Below, one piece after another: positions 23,101 through 35,481 of a DNA stretch of 64,000 nucleotides. The stretch is from Diploscapter coronatus (Eukaryota; Nematoda; Chromadorea; Rhabditida; Rhabditidae). Numbering within the stretch: the first letter of the stretch is position 1; each line of letters opens with the position of its first letter. Location of the stretch: NCBI GenBank assembly GCA_964036155.1, contig OZ038423.1:21157249-21221248 (forward strand). The letters are read 5' to 3'. Below the pieces are notes generated by a model. The model was not told where the DNA came from, ran no database searches, and worked only from the letters and a program-made list of their open reading frames with translations. The position numbers and the translations under genes are program-made.

Positions 23101-26100
23101 ATTGTTTGCTTTGCTTAATCCACAATAAGTTCAATCTTAACATGGACTTGACAAAATATTGACTTGGAAGTGATATAAAACTCTGAAAACTTATCTTATT
23201 TCAGGAGGCGGGGGCTATCCTTCCGGAGGCGGAGGCGGAGGAGGAGGAGGAATGGGTTAGCAATTTTCCCTAAATATATTCATTTTTACTCATCGACTTG
23301 AAATTATTCGAATCGCAAAGAGCCAAATTCTAAATTGGAAAATTACATGGGGAGTCGACAAAATTTTTAACTACACTTCACATTGTTCATTTGAAAGAGA
23401 TACGAAATTAGAAGTTTGGTTACTTGATTTTCGAAAAACATCCTCGAGTCGATTACACTTCTCCAATCAAGAAAATTTCTATAAGTCAACGATAATACAG
23501 CGTGCCAAATTTAGGAGACATCATCGGTGGATTAATGGGTGGAGGTGGAGGTGGAGGTATTAAATTTTAGTGGAAAATTAGAATTGATTCGAATGCTACT
23601 TTCAGGAGGTGGACATCGCGGAGGCGGTGGCCCCGACTTCGGTAATATTTTGAGCGGAATTGGAGGTCTAATCGGTGGCGGCGGACAGGTGAGTTATTCT
23701 CATTTTGAATATTGCACAACTTTTGAGAAAAATAGCTTTTATGACACTTCTATCAAATGAAACTCTTGAATCTTTTTGTTTTTAAAAAGATTTCAAAGGG
23801 GATAAAAACTCCTTAGTCTCTAGGGTCAATTCGGCGGCGGTGGAGGGAACATTAACCCAGGCCGAATGAACGGAGGAATGGCCTCGTTGATCGGCAATCT
23901 GATCGGACAGGCCGCTCACAAATTCCTCGGGGTCGACCCCAACACAGGAAAAATCATCGGTAGGAAGGTCTAGAGTTATAAAGAACTCATGTAAGCTGAG
24001 AGACAATGAAAAATGAGGGAAATATTTTTTGTGGAAAAATCAAAGCTCAGGTGTTAATTTCGTTGTGAAGAAGATCACCTTCTACGATTTTCTAAGCTAT
24101 AGAATCATTCCAGGTGCCGTGGCTGGTAACGTCATCATGGGTCTCGGAGGAAAGGACAACAGTCTCGGCAACATCGGAAAAGTCATTCTCGACAACATCA
24201 TTTCCGGCAAATTCAGACGTGATGTAAGACCTTCTTATATTCTTCTTTCGAAAGTGCAATTATTCAGGTCGATCCATTTGTGCGACCAGAGCCTCGCGGA
24301 GGGGGAGGAGGAGGAGGAGGAGGAAGTGAGTTCTAATTTTAAAACCCATCCTAAATGAAATTTAAAACAAAATCTTTAAAATTTGCATCGTTTTCTGTTA
24401 CGTTAGAAAATTTGATTTGAAAACTTCCGAATTTTATATCATCAAATTCGATATGAAAGGGAAAAGAGATTGGGAAATTTAGTCCCCGGATTTGACGGAG
24501 GAAGAGGAGGAGGAGGAGGAGGCCCCGGCCCCAGTCCGATCGACCCCAAACCTGCTCATGCTCCCATCGACTTCTACGAGGAGAGAGACAGATGTCTCAA
24601 GGTATGAATTCGTTTGGAAATGCGAATTAATTCATTAATTTGAGGAGAAGCGTCTGTTCGAAGATCCGCACTTCCCAGCCAACGACTCATCGCTGTACTT
24701 CAGTCGTCGCCCGCCGAAGAGCGTCGAGTGGCTCAGACCTGGTGTAAGCTAAATAATCTTACTTTTATTAATGCACCCTAAATAATTTGTATTGGTATTT
24801 TCTTCGAGTTTGAAATGCGAAATAATGACTTGAAAATTGTCGTAATTCCATGATTTTTTTCCATTGGAATTCAGGCTCTATTTTGCAATATGTAATTCTT
24901 CGTTCAGACTAAAGCGAATTTATTTTCAGGAGATCGTTCGCGATCCTCAGCTGATCAATGAAGGTCACTCCCGTTTCGATGTCATTCAGGTTAGGAGGCT
25001 TCAACTTTTCAAGAAGATTTTCATTTTCTAGAGAAGAAATATTAGAAGAGTTGTAGGGGGTCCCCTTACTGTAAGTGTAGAAATGTAAATAGAAGACAAT
25101 AGGGAATGTTTTGGATTTTTTGGTTTAAACAATCACTAAGCACTGATAGATGAATAGATGCTGGCACAAATGTGCATCGGCTTGATTGTGAATGATTTTC
25201 AGGGAGAACTGGGTGACTGTTGGCTACTGGCCGCAGCAGCGAATCTCACGCTCAAGGACGAGCTCTTCTATCGAGTCGTCCCTCCCGATCAGTCATTCAC
25301 TGAGAACTATTCTGGAATTTTCCACTTCCAGGTTGGACTTTATTGAATTTGTTAGAAGACAATTATTTATGACTCATTTTTGAGGGATTTCATGAGAAAT
25401 GCAGATTCTTTTAACAAAAATAGAAATGAATGTGAAGTAGTTCTTAAAATAAGTATGAAGGTTATTCATGGCACAATTGAAAATCGATTGGATCGCAGTA
25501 CTTTGCAGAAAATATCCGGATCGTAAAGCGATTCTAATTTTCAGTTCTGGCAATACGGCAAGTGGGTTGACGTGGTGATCGATGACCGTTTGCCCTGCTC
25601 TGGAGGAGAGCTGCTCTACATGCACTCGGCGTCCAACAACGAGTTCTGGAGTGCTCTTCTCGAGAAGGCCTACGCCAAGTGAGTCGTATTACTAATTAAA
25701 GCTAAACTTTATATAAAATTGATAGGTCTGAGAAAGTATCGGAAAATCTCCAATATCAGAATAGTTTTTTCGAGGTTCGAATCTGATTTTCGGTCATCTT
25801 GAGAAATTCTGTTTTGTGCATTATTATGCTGAAGACTCACAAATTGTACATCAGAATAGAAATGCCAAATTAAAAAAAAATCATACTTCAGGCTCCACGG
25901 GTCTTACGAATCGCTGAAGGGCGGTACGACGAGCGAAGCCCTGGAAGACATGACCGGAGGACTGACTGAGTTCATCGACCTGCATCAAGCCCCTCGCAAC
26001 CTGATGCAGATGATGCTGAGAGGCTTCGAGATGGGCAGTCTGTTCGGCTGCAGCATCGAGGCCGACCCCAACGTCTGGGAAGCCAAAATGTCCAATGGAC

Positions 26101-29100
26101 TCGTCAAGGTTTGTCTCTTTACTGACTTATTTGATCATTGATATTCTATGATTTTTGATTGACAAATTATTTCCTTCGATACTAAAAATGATGTATTCAA
26201 TTTTCTGAATTGGTAGCTTTGCATGAGACTAATTTCGTTAGCTTGACACAATGAAATCAGTCTTAAATTTGCACCTAGTATCTGACGATTGTTGCCCCAT
26301 CTGTTTATGATTAGTCCGAATTATTTCAGGGCCACGCCTATTCGATCACTGGAATGCGAGTTGTCGACGGACCGAACGGTCAGGTGTGCCTGCTGCGTGT
26401 GAGAAATCCCTGGGGCAATGAGCAGGAGTGGAACGGACCCTGGTCTGATGGCTCGAGCGAGTGGCGAAGCGTCCCTGATCAGGTCAAGCAGGACATGGGA
26501 CTCAAATTCGATCACGACGGAGAGGTTATCTATTTTATCATTTTATCCTTCTTTATTGTCAGTTTTATTCAAATCTGTGCGAGTGTCGAATTTCGAATAT
26601 GAATTGTATGAATCTTCGCATTTCTCCTTTAAATTTGATTTTATTTCAGTTCTGGATTTCGTTCGACGACTTCATGCGCAACTTCGAGAAGATGGAGATC
26701 TGCAACCTGGGCCCTGATGTGATGGATGAAGTCTATCAGATGACTGGTGTCCGCGCCCCTGGACTGACTTGGGCCTCCAATTCGCATGATGGTAGGTGAT
26801 TTTGTAAAAAAAAAGATGAAGAATAGATTAGATCGCAGAAAAGTAGATTTTTTTCGACCTTCAATGACTTCCGTAGATAAATTTTATTGTGAATGTCATC
26901 ATATTCTAAACCTTCTTATCATTTTTTTATATCTATATAAGGAGACGATAAGGCATATAAGAGGGTGTTCAGAAAGCGATTTGCGAACTCGAAGAATTTA
27001 AGATAAAATTCTGACTTGTTTTCAGGCGCCTGGATCGCAAACAGAACTGCAGGAGGCTGCAGAAATTACATCAACACATTTGCCAACAATCCCCAGTACA
27101 GAGTGCAGCTGACTGACTCTGACCCAGACGACGATGACGAGCTCTGCACTGTTATTTTCGCTATCATGCAGAAACACAGGTACGACGAAGATTGTGAATT
27201 TGATAAGAATACATTAGATTGAACTGCTAACAGAAGTTAAACGGATTCCACTTAGTGTCTATTCTGATCTGTAAAAAATAAATTTAACCTTATTATTGAC
27301 TGAATTTCATAAACTTCTCTAAAAATGCTGATTTCTAATTTCAGGCGTAACCTGAAGCAGTATGGTCTCGACAACGTCCCCATTGGCTTTGCCGTTTACG
27401 ATGTGAGTTGCATAAAATTCTCCTACTTTCTCTTGAAAAAATAATGTAAGAAAAATATTTCAGGCTAACGTAAGTGTAATTATTTAGCACGGTAATTTGC
27501 AATAGAAATTGCCGTTGATTGAAATTGAGCCTTTTTTGTTTTGCCCCTTGATCTTAATTGTGCTTTATATTGTGCAATTCAGTTAGTTTTCTGGACAAAA
27601 TTGAACGGAATTTATCTTATCGAGATCGATGTTGACAAGGAAGAGAAGCAGAATTCCGTTCATTTTTGTGAAAAGACTAGAAAGAACGCACAACTGAAAT
27701 GCAAGATTATGATTAATTATGTTGAACCAAAATGCCTTTATTAGTTGAATTCCGGCAGAAATTTTCTGTTCACTGAGCAATCGGTTTGATCTGGCTAATT
27801 AACCGATTGTAGACTAATTTTGAACAGAAGCATTCAGTTATTGTGGATGTTCGATTGCTTGATGAAAATGAAAAATAATGCATTTTCTATACAGACAAAT
27901 ATGGAGACATGCATATCAAACTTGTTAATTTCTTCACGCGTTCTTTCTTTTTCTTCTTTTCTTTATTCTTTCTTTAATAAAGTCCGTAAGATAATGTATA
28001 TCCGTGATGCATACTTGTTTATTTTTGCGCGCGTAAAAATGTGTCATTTTTCACTTTCATCAAGTAATCGAAAATTCGACTAGTTATGATTCCAATGGCG
28101 TGATAAACTTGTCTATCAAAAGCTGCTAAATTCACATTCATTTTGTGGACTTTAGGCCATTTTATGATAGACAAGTTTTCAACCCTTTGCCGATAATAAT
28201 TCATTTCGCTCTAAATTAGCTGTAACCGTTTGCTAGGTTGATTATTTGCCATCACAACTATTAGTCAAGCACACATGCTAAATGATGATTTTATGAATGA
28301 GAATAATGGTCCAATTTAGGCTGGCCAGTTGCAAGGCAGACTCGGCAAGCAGTTCTTCCAGATGAACAAATCCGCCATGCGAAGTGCCGCGTTCATCAAT
28401 TTGAGAGAGGTAGCATTTTTTCGTAATCTTAAAAAAGAAACAGGTGAAGTCAACATCTTTTGGTATGAATGAAATTTTCAAAAACCCACTAATGAAGATA
28501 TAGTACCTATGAAAGAGATCTTTTTTAACTTTGTTAAGTGCATTCAAAGGCTTTTCTGAATTTATTCGACTTCAATTCAGATGACGGGTCGTTTCCGCGT
28601 GCCGCCCGGCAATTACGTCATCGTTCCCTCGACATTCGAACCCAACGAAGAGGCTGAATTCATGCTGCGCATTTACACGAATGGCTTCATCGAGTCTGAG
28701 TAAGTCTTACAAATTTTTCGAAAAATACCCAAATCTCTTTGTTCCAATCGTTTATTTTCTGCAAACTCTGTTGTAATGGCTCTACAAGAATTTTTACATG
28801 ATCACTCTTATGTCCATTAACGAAGAACCTTCGCTGCATAATGCTTAGTGTCAGTGGGCGTGGTCAATGCACTATGCCATATCGATTTTAGGCCCATTTC
28901 AAACTAATTTTCGAAACGAACTATTTGGCGCCAGTCGCTTCCCTTGTCCGTGATCATGACTAATTCTGTAACAGTCTGAATCGTATTCGCACCTCTATCT
29001 CTATTCATTAACGAACATGATAGAGTGATAGTGAAAAGTTAAAAATAAATACAAATTAAAGTGATGGAAAAAGGTATTCCCTTTTTTCAAAAATATTGAA

Positions 29101-29117
29101 ATTTCAGCGAGCTGTAA
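17150..29117 (+). CDS. clp-1: Atypical calpain CLP-1 with glycine-rich N-terminal region
   Basis: Calpains are Ca2+-dependent cysteine proteases. I place 26 exons: 17150-17177, 20422-20543, 20803-20938, 21123-21152, 22002-22214, 22558-22650, 23047-23082, 23205-23255, 23515-23556, 23606-23688, 23824-23959, 24114-24223, 24268-24325, 24483-24601, 24645-24743, 24930-24989, 25203-25331, 25545-25678, 25892-26108, 26330-26524, 26650-26791, 27026-27179, 27345-27402, 28320-28409, 28581-28699 and 29108-29117. This gives 887 residues. The N-terminal half is Gly-rich with [14 protein letters not shown] repeats and [13 protein letters not shown], as in C. elegans CLP-1. The protease core follows: GDCWLLAA (Cys478), GHAYSITG (His634) and RNPWGN (Asn658). 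A C2-like domain (calpain domain III) comes next and the protein ends IESDEL. No penta-EF-hand domain is present, so it is an atypical calpain. Start alternatives are MSLFNCCTI at 17150 (phase-matched, 3.2 kb upstream) or Met40 at 20511. Confidence 0.92.
27464..27469 (+). CDS. clp-1: Possible 6-nt microexon of clp-1
   Basis: GCTAAC is preceded by TATTTCAG and followed by GTAAGTG. These are a full acceptor and a consensus donor only six bases apart, and including it would add Ala-Asn in frame between VYD and AGQLQG. Skipping it also keeps the frame. It may be a real optional microexon or a chance pair of sites. Confidence 0.35.
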
Positions 29118-30273
29118 ATCTCTCTTCGTCTCCTCATCCCAACCATCGACTGGTGTCCCTTTCTTCATTACCCATTCATTCTGCTCTCTGCTTGCCTCTT
29201 TTTATTCATCTACTTCTATTCATTTATTTTTAGGTAGTCCATTTTTATTTTTTAGTTGACTCTGGTTGATTCTCAAACGCGTCGTTATCATTTTTGACAT
29301 ACTACTTCTAATAATTACCGTAATCTTGCTCTTGTAAAACTGCTTGAGATACGTCACTGCTGACTCCCTATTTATCCAAGCATTTCGTTTTCGGCCTGAA
29401 TTCTTACAAACTTATGGTATTTCATTCATCCCTACTTCTCCGTGTTGCAGCTCATTTTTGTAGTTGTGAATTTGTAGGATCTTCATCTAGCCGGCCTTTT
29501 GCACGTCAATTCGTGTTTTGTATTTCAAAATGCACACATTTTCATGCACATCGAGTTTCGATTGTAGCGCTTTTACGCCTTTTTAATAAATTTCTCATAA
29601 TTGAATAAACAAATTTGCTTTTATTTGAAGTTCCGTAAGCCGAAATAAAATGATCTATGGTGATAAAACGAGGATAAATGATTGAAGTCTCACAAACATT
29701 GTGAGTTTATCTAAAATGTTGAAAAGAGACCATCTTAAAGTTTCATGTGAAATGGGCAAAGATAGGTAGAGAGGGAAGGGGAAGAGTTGATTTGCAGAGA
29801 ATTCACTTACGAGTCTGATTACAATGAAAAGAGAACCAATCAATAAAAAGCGATAAAATCGAAAACAGATATTGCTTTCGTATATAATTTAAATGTAGAA
29901 AAAATTATATAAAGGAAAGATAACAACACAGGATGAGTGGAAGGTGAAGTGATCTGGCAAAGGTCAGAAAAACTTGAAAATGTTCAAACTATACGATTTT
30001 GCATATCTTGTTTTGAAGAGAAAATCTGAAAGAAAAGTCCGAGTTGCGACATTTTCTAATCTTTCTAAACACGGGGAGAATTTTCAAACTCACACGAGCA
30101 AAAAATTGCGGATGAAATTGGAAGGAAGAAATAAAATTAAGATAAAAGAATAATAGAAAACTGTTTAAAAGCGGGGTCAGAAATGCCCATTCGGACAATT
30201 TGCTGAGGATTATCACCGACGAATCAGAGAGTTAGACCTTTTCACGGCCAGTCTGACGGACTGTGTTCTGCAT
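29118..30273. other. Intergenic between the 3' ends of clp-1 and daf-41
   Basis: Convergent 3' ends. The first AATAAA on the + strand after the clp-1 stop that I noticed lies near 29583, which would give a 3' UTR of about 470 nt. No ORF with support was found. Confidence 0.5.
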
Positions 30274-32101
30274 TCAGGCTTTGGATTCCAGGCCAGAAGT
30301 CGATGGACCCTTCGCTTCTTCGTCATCGTTCTCTTCCAGTTCGGGCATGTCTGAAACAATTTCAATGGATCGACCTTCTTTACCTCCACCCTGATTTCGG
30401 AGTATGTGAAATAACAGTTGTACGATTGAGTATTTTTCGTTCATTATTACTTTGAAGAAGATATCGAATATGTGTATAAAAGTAACCCAATAAATGGGTC
30501 GAGTTTTAAACAAAATTATGACCAAACTTTCCAAATTCGAATAAATTTGCCCTACCATCCTCAGCGCCCTCATCGTCGAATCCATCCAAATCAGGAATGC
30601 CCCCAGCACCTGCACCGCCCATCTTGCTCATGTAGGAATTCAAGTCGAATCCATCCGCCCCGCCCCCGAAGTCGAATCCGCCCATTCCCGGAGCCTTTTC
30701 GTCATCCACCTCGTCCTCGTCCTTCCACTTCGAGAAGTCTACTTTCAGCCAGTGAACCTACAAAATTATCATAAGTATACCTTCAGTTCCTAAAATTCCA
30801 ATCTCAGTGAGATTTCGAACATCTACTGAACCTCTAGGAGAACAGCTAGAAATAGTCGGTAGTTGTCTCCTTATTTTATCTAGAAACATTCTCAAGATCA
30901 TCAGATAAATTTCTAGTACTCTGATGAATAATTAACTCGCATCTCATAATTCATCGCAAAGCAGTAAGAGAGTGGGCTACTTTATGTTGTCATGCCAACC
31001 AAGAGCAGGGAATTTGGCATTATAAGAAGGAATAAATTGATGACAAGTCAAATCTCAATAGATCGATATTTTATATACCTTTCCCTTCTCCTTGAGGAGA
31101 CGCGGCCACCAGGCGTCCTCCTTCTTTGGAATCGCAATTTCGATGAAACGGGTGCCGTTCGCTCTAAAATACTTTTATCTTTCAAAGTCAGAAGATTTTT
31201 TACTAGAAAAAGCGAATTTTCTTCCTTTTACACATATGGTACTTGAAGTTTATGATAAGCTGAATAATTCAACATTTTCCCAGAGTTCTTCCCAAATTTA
31301 CAAAATGCACCCACTTCTTGAGTTCATCCCCCTTGACTTCATCGAAGAGCTCCATCGTCGCCTCGTACTTCTCGCTGTGACTGCTTCCGCTGAAATAAAC
31401 AATCATCATTTTGATAGACTTGAAAGTGTCGATAAACTTTCGTAAGAATCATTGAATGTCGACCACTATATTAACACTCCACTTTGAGAATGGCAAAGTA
31501 GAGCAAAGCCTAGCTGTTCTTATGCTCTTGCACTTGCTTTGAGAGATTTTACAAAAAATGATATAAAATCTCTGGTTACGAAAGTGCAACAATAGTTTGG
31601 TCGAAGATGAATCAACTCACGCGAAATGGAGCTTGGACCCCTCAGCCTTCAAGTCGTCAATTTTGGCATCATCGACCTAAAATTAACTAATTTTGTCTTG
31701 AAGAAGTTGATGATTGTGAGCTTGTGGTTCTAGCCAACACAATAGTTCTTCAAAAATATCTAATATATGAGCGATTTTCAAGAGTGAGGGCTGGTGCCTT
31801 CAGAGAAATATCTCGTATTTCGAAAAGCAAAAAACTCGCGACACATCTTCGAATTTGAGAATTGGCAATTTTATGAAGATGCTGGGAAAATCAGGAGATA
31901 GTTTGCATACTACGGTAATCTAATGTCGAAGTACGAACTCTCACTGAAAAAGAAAGATTCGTCATGCTCCTAAGCATGTAATTGCTGATAAGGATTCCAC
32001 AACTTCTATTATTGATTTATGGATTTGTAAGAAATTACCTCGATGGTGAGCAGGATGTTGCTTTCCCTTTGCGCCCAGAGAACTGCCGGTTGCTTGGCCA
32101 T
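30274..32101 (-). CDS. daf-41: p23 Hsp90 co-chaperone
   Basis: Six exons (32101-32039, 31676-31621, 31389-31315, 31163-31079, 30757-30556, 30350-30274) give 185 residues. p23 (PTGES3) binds the ATP-bound Hsp90 dimer through a CS domain and slows client release. The CS domain is seen from AVLWAQRESNILLTIEV to WPRLLKEKGKVHWLKVDF. WPRLLKEK and the W.KVDF..W motif are hallmarks of p23 proteins. The tail is Gly/Met/Asp-rich (GMGGFDFGGG, GGIPDLDGF) and ends in an acidic stretch (ELEENDDEE), the part needed for passive chaperoning. At the end of exon 3 the frame requires the donor GTGGGT at 31314 rather than GTGCAT five bases downstream. It is transcribed divergently from blos-1. The symbol follows the C. 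elegans p23 gene. Confidence 0.93.
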
Positions 32102-32730
32102 TTTGCAGTGGATGCTGTCGAGCAGAGCAGAGCGAAATAAGCCAACAAATACTGCAATGACAAATCGACTAAGTGAGTAGAGAAAATGAATAACAAAGAC
32201 TGCAAGTGGCTGTGAATGAGGATAAATTGATCGATACAACCACGAATTGGAGAGAAACTCGAGAGAAGTGCAAAATTGTAGAGAAACAATCTGATGGTCC
32301 GAAGAAACCCAAAAATGAACGCGAAATAAGCCGACAATTTCAAAAATAACGAATTCCTTCTCATCTCTTTGGCACAGAGAAATTTCTAGCGAATGCAAGA
32401 AGTTTCTTGTAAACATCACCAATGACTGATTTTAGGAGACCTCGAAATTGGGCTAGTTTCTGGGCGAATTGCTGAAATTTCGTGAAAACCAGGTAGACGA
32501 GATGTTCAGGGAATTCTGGAGAAAGCCTGACGGAAAATTCACGAAAATCCGCGATAAGTGGATGATTTCAAAATCGAGCAGAGCGTGATGTCTTGATACT
32601 GGTGATGCGCGATGTTTATGAACGAAAATGGGTTCGAGAAAGGGGTTGTAAAAGCAGGACATTTCTGCCACTGGCTGGTGAATTTTTCGATTTTTCGCTC
32701 AATTCTCATGATTTTCTATTTTCAGCCGGA
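32102..32730. promoter_or_regulatory. Shared upstream region of daf-41 and blos-1
   Basis: This 629-bp gap separates two divergent start codons. A TTTTCAG at 32719-32725, just before the blos-1 ATG, may be a trans-splice acceptor or the end of a 5' UTR intron. No core promoter motif could be assigned by eye. Confidence 0.45.
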
Positions 32731-33879
32731 ATGTCGCTATCGCAGATGCTGAAGGAACACCAACAGAAGCAACAACTACGCAGGGAAATGCAAGGTTGGT
32801 TGGAAAAAGCGCAGGAACTTCAGAATTTTGAATTCAGCACTTCGGCGAATTTTGATTCCGCCTCTCGCAAAGTTATGATCAAATTCCGGAAATTCAGAAT
32901 TACAAAACCTGAACTTTTAAAAGAAATTTTCGTGCAAGTGAGTGAAGGTGTCTTTTCAGAGAAACTGAAAAACGAAGCGATTGTCGCTGCTCACAATCTG
33001 TCTGCGGCCGTGGTTGATCATCTCAATTCCAAGTAAGTCCAGGGAATCAAAGAAATCCTAAATTCTTTGAAGGAAATGTCTTCAAATTGATTCCTTCAGA
33101 ATTCATCTAGTCGATTTCAGAGTTTCACACGCCTACTCGAACCAGAAGCGACTGGATCACGAAGCGAAGCGATTCGAGAAGAACGCTCAGGAGCTGGCCA
33201 AGCAGACTGGACACTGGTTGCAATTGACGGAATCGCTCAATTATGCATTGAAGGTGAGCAAGAAGCGGAATAATATTAAGGTCAGAACTAGGTAGACTCT
33301 CAGCAAGAACGAAAAATTATACGGGAGGGATTCCGTAAAACATGACTTTTCTATAGAAAATTGATATAAAAGGGGGATCCGCACATAGAATATGACTCAA
33401 TTCTCGTCTAGATCTGATGAAAATGATCGGAATACTTTTCAAATACGGTCATTTTCGAACCACAACACTTTACCTATTCAAAGTTTCATGAAAGGCACTC
33501 GATCGTGCCCATTAACGAAGACCTTTCACATGCGAAACTTGGCAAAATTTAGTGAGAGTGTCAAAAGCTTATTACCGCATTTAGATGTTAGACGCTTTTC
33601 AGTTGCTATTATTTGACTCCCCGCTTTTTCACACGATATAAAACATATTAGCTTCCCTCCACGCTTCATTTTGAAATTGAACCACTGCACTAGTTGCGGT
33701 GGAAAAGTCCCAAGTCTGGTCTACACTATGAATGGAATTTACATTCAAATTAATTCCGACCTTCTTTTACTAAATTCTTGAAAATGTAGGAAATCGGCGA
33801 TGTCGAGAACTGGTCGAAGACGATCGAGAACGACTTGTCATTCATCAGTGAGGTTTTGCAGCGAGTTCGACAAGGTTGA
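32731..33879 (+). CDS. blos-1: BLOC-1/BORC subunit 1 (BLOC1S1/GCN5L1)
   Basis: Four exons (32731-32794, 32960-33032, 33121-33253, 33790-33879) give 119 residues, near the 125 of the shorter human form. The family signature is clear: [46 protein letters not shown] and [19 protein letters not shown]1 is an alpha-helical subunit shared by BLOC-1 and BORC, which act in biogenesis of lysosome-related organelles and in lysosome positioning. The first intron (165 nt, 32795-32959) is a multiple of three and has no stop, so an unspliced reading of 55 extra residues looks like protein. It breaks the conserved helix and should be removed. The third intron is 536 nt and holds no gene. Confidence 0.94.
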
Positions 33880-34422
33880 TTTTTTTAAAAATTTTATTAC
33901 TGAAAAATAATTAAAACAATATGATACAGAAAGTACAAGAAAACGAGATTAGAATTGTACAAAAATTATAAGTTAAAAGAAAAAATGATGAAAATGAATT
34001 TGGAAACTTGTTCAAGTAGGAGAATATTACAGAAACATCACCAGTATCAACTTCTCGCAGTGGCGAGCAAGATTCGAAATGACTGACTTTTGGAGAATTT
34101 TGATAGGAAAATGTGATAAATGAAGAAAACGAATATCCCTGTAAGAAGAGAAGCTAAATGAGTTTCGACTTCAGAATACGAAAACCTCTCAAATATGACT
34201 TGATCTTGTGATCGTCATAGCAAATTTTCCCTATTCTAAAGCTTCCCATATCTTGAGTGATAATTTGATAATCTCTTTTACCTAAACCGCTATATACGAG
34301 TTAAAATTTTCTACGTTTCAAATGAAATTGAGTTGCTTATGATTACCGAAATGAAATTGCCCGAAATCGATTCTTACAAGTCATTAATTATAAATGATCA
34401 AACACATTCCATTGCTCATTTT
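33880..34422. other. Intergenic between convergent blos-1 and PYM
   Basis: AT-rich 3' flanks of the two genes; nothing else was recognised. Confidence 0.5.
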
Positions 34423-35481
34423 CTATAGCTTTTCCAACTCAGCGGCCAATTTGTCGATCTCCTCCAGATATTCTGGTTTCCGTGCCATTTTAGTCACTTG
34501 GTTCGGCAACGGTTTCTCCTCGCCCGTTTCAAATTTCTTCTGTAAATACAAATTAATAAATTATTTTAGTATTTAACTAAATAAATACCTCCATTTGCTC
34601 TATTTCTTGGAGTTTCTTCTTTGCATTGGCTAGTTTCTTCTCGACATGGTCCTTCTGTGTTATGCAGGCATTCGGTTTTACAATGGCTAAATTAATCGTG
34701 ATTGGGTTGAATGTGTTGTTCTTGTTGACTAACCAGCTACCGGCTTTTTATCCTGCTGTTGTTTCTGGAGCATGGCCTGCATTTGTCGTGGAGTGATTCC
34801 CGTCGGCATTTGGCTACCTGCCGCAGCCGCCTGCATTCGGTTTTGGTACTTCGGCTGCTCGTCTTGTGGAATGTATCTAAATCAATAGGTCTCGCTGCTA
34901 TAAGTTGACCAGTGAAGGTATTGTCGTATTTGAGTTTTGTAGAAGGAATGCTGGTGACAAACTAGAGGGTAAGATGATAATACCTATTTCGGCGTATCAA
35001 AAAGCTCAATTGGATATCATCCAGACCAAGGACAGACAAAGAATCGAATTTTAAAAAATTTCTAGAAATATCCCAAGTTTCCAACGTGATTTCTGTGTAT
35101 TATTGTAAGCCCAAAGGCAGCGCCAATGACAGGATCATTTTTCTCAGAATTTGGGATCAAAATCGAAGACATACCTCGAAAAATCCTAAATACCGACATT
35201 AAAAAACCCATTTCTGCGACATTGACACCGATCAATTTTTGAGGGGCGACACTGACGCTGCAAAACCCCAACCCTAACCCGGTGTCTAATACAGCAAACC
35301 AATTTGATCAACTACTCACATTATTTAGTTTTCTAAACAAGTTACTCAGAACCTACCCTTCCTTGACTTTCCTTGCTTTCCTCCAAGTTCCATCGGGTCT
35401 CCGTGTTGCTGCGATGTACGTTTCACCAGTCTTGTTTTTTACTCGCAGGTCTCCAACCACGTTTGGCTGTTGCTCAGACAT
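34423..35481 (-). CDS. PYM1: PYM (partner of Y14 and Mago), EJC disassembly factor
   Basis: Four exons (35481-35357, 34876-34734, 34686-34589, 34539-34423) give 160 residues. PYM strips the exon junction complex from spliced mRNA during translation by binding the Mago-Y14 dimer. The conserved N-terminal Mago-Y14 binding motif is complete ([27 protein letters not shown], at residues 22-47). A Gln/Met-rich linker (PTGITPRQMQAMLQKQQQ) follows, then a C-terminal Lys/Glu-rich helix (EKKLANAKKKLQEIEQME... LEEIDKLAAELEKL) like the ribosome-binding end of other PYMs. It is shorter than human PYM because the middle is compact. ATG 35481 is the first in frame and precedes all conserved sequence by 21 residues. 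Confidence 0.93.

Noticed and set aside
23500..23556. Alternative upstream acceptor giving [14 protein letters not shown] in clp-1
   Set aside because: The wording fits the repeat module, but splicing at the AG before CGTGCC is out of phase and leads to a TAG; the acceptor at 23514 keeps the frame.
32593..32730. In-frame extension upstream of the blos-1 ATG
   Set aside because: It crosses a TTTTCAG acceptor directly before the conserved start; BLOS1 proteins begin near MLSxLLKEH, so it is 5' untranslated.
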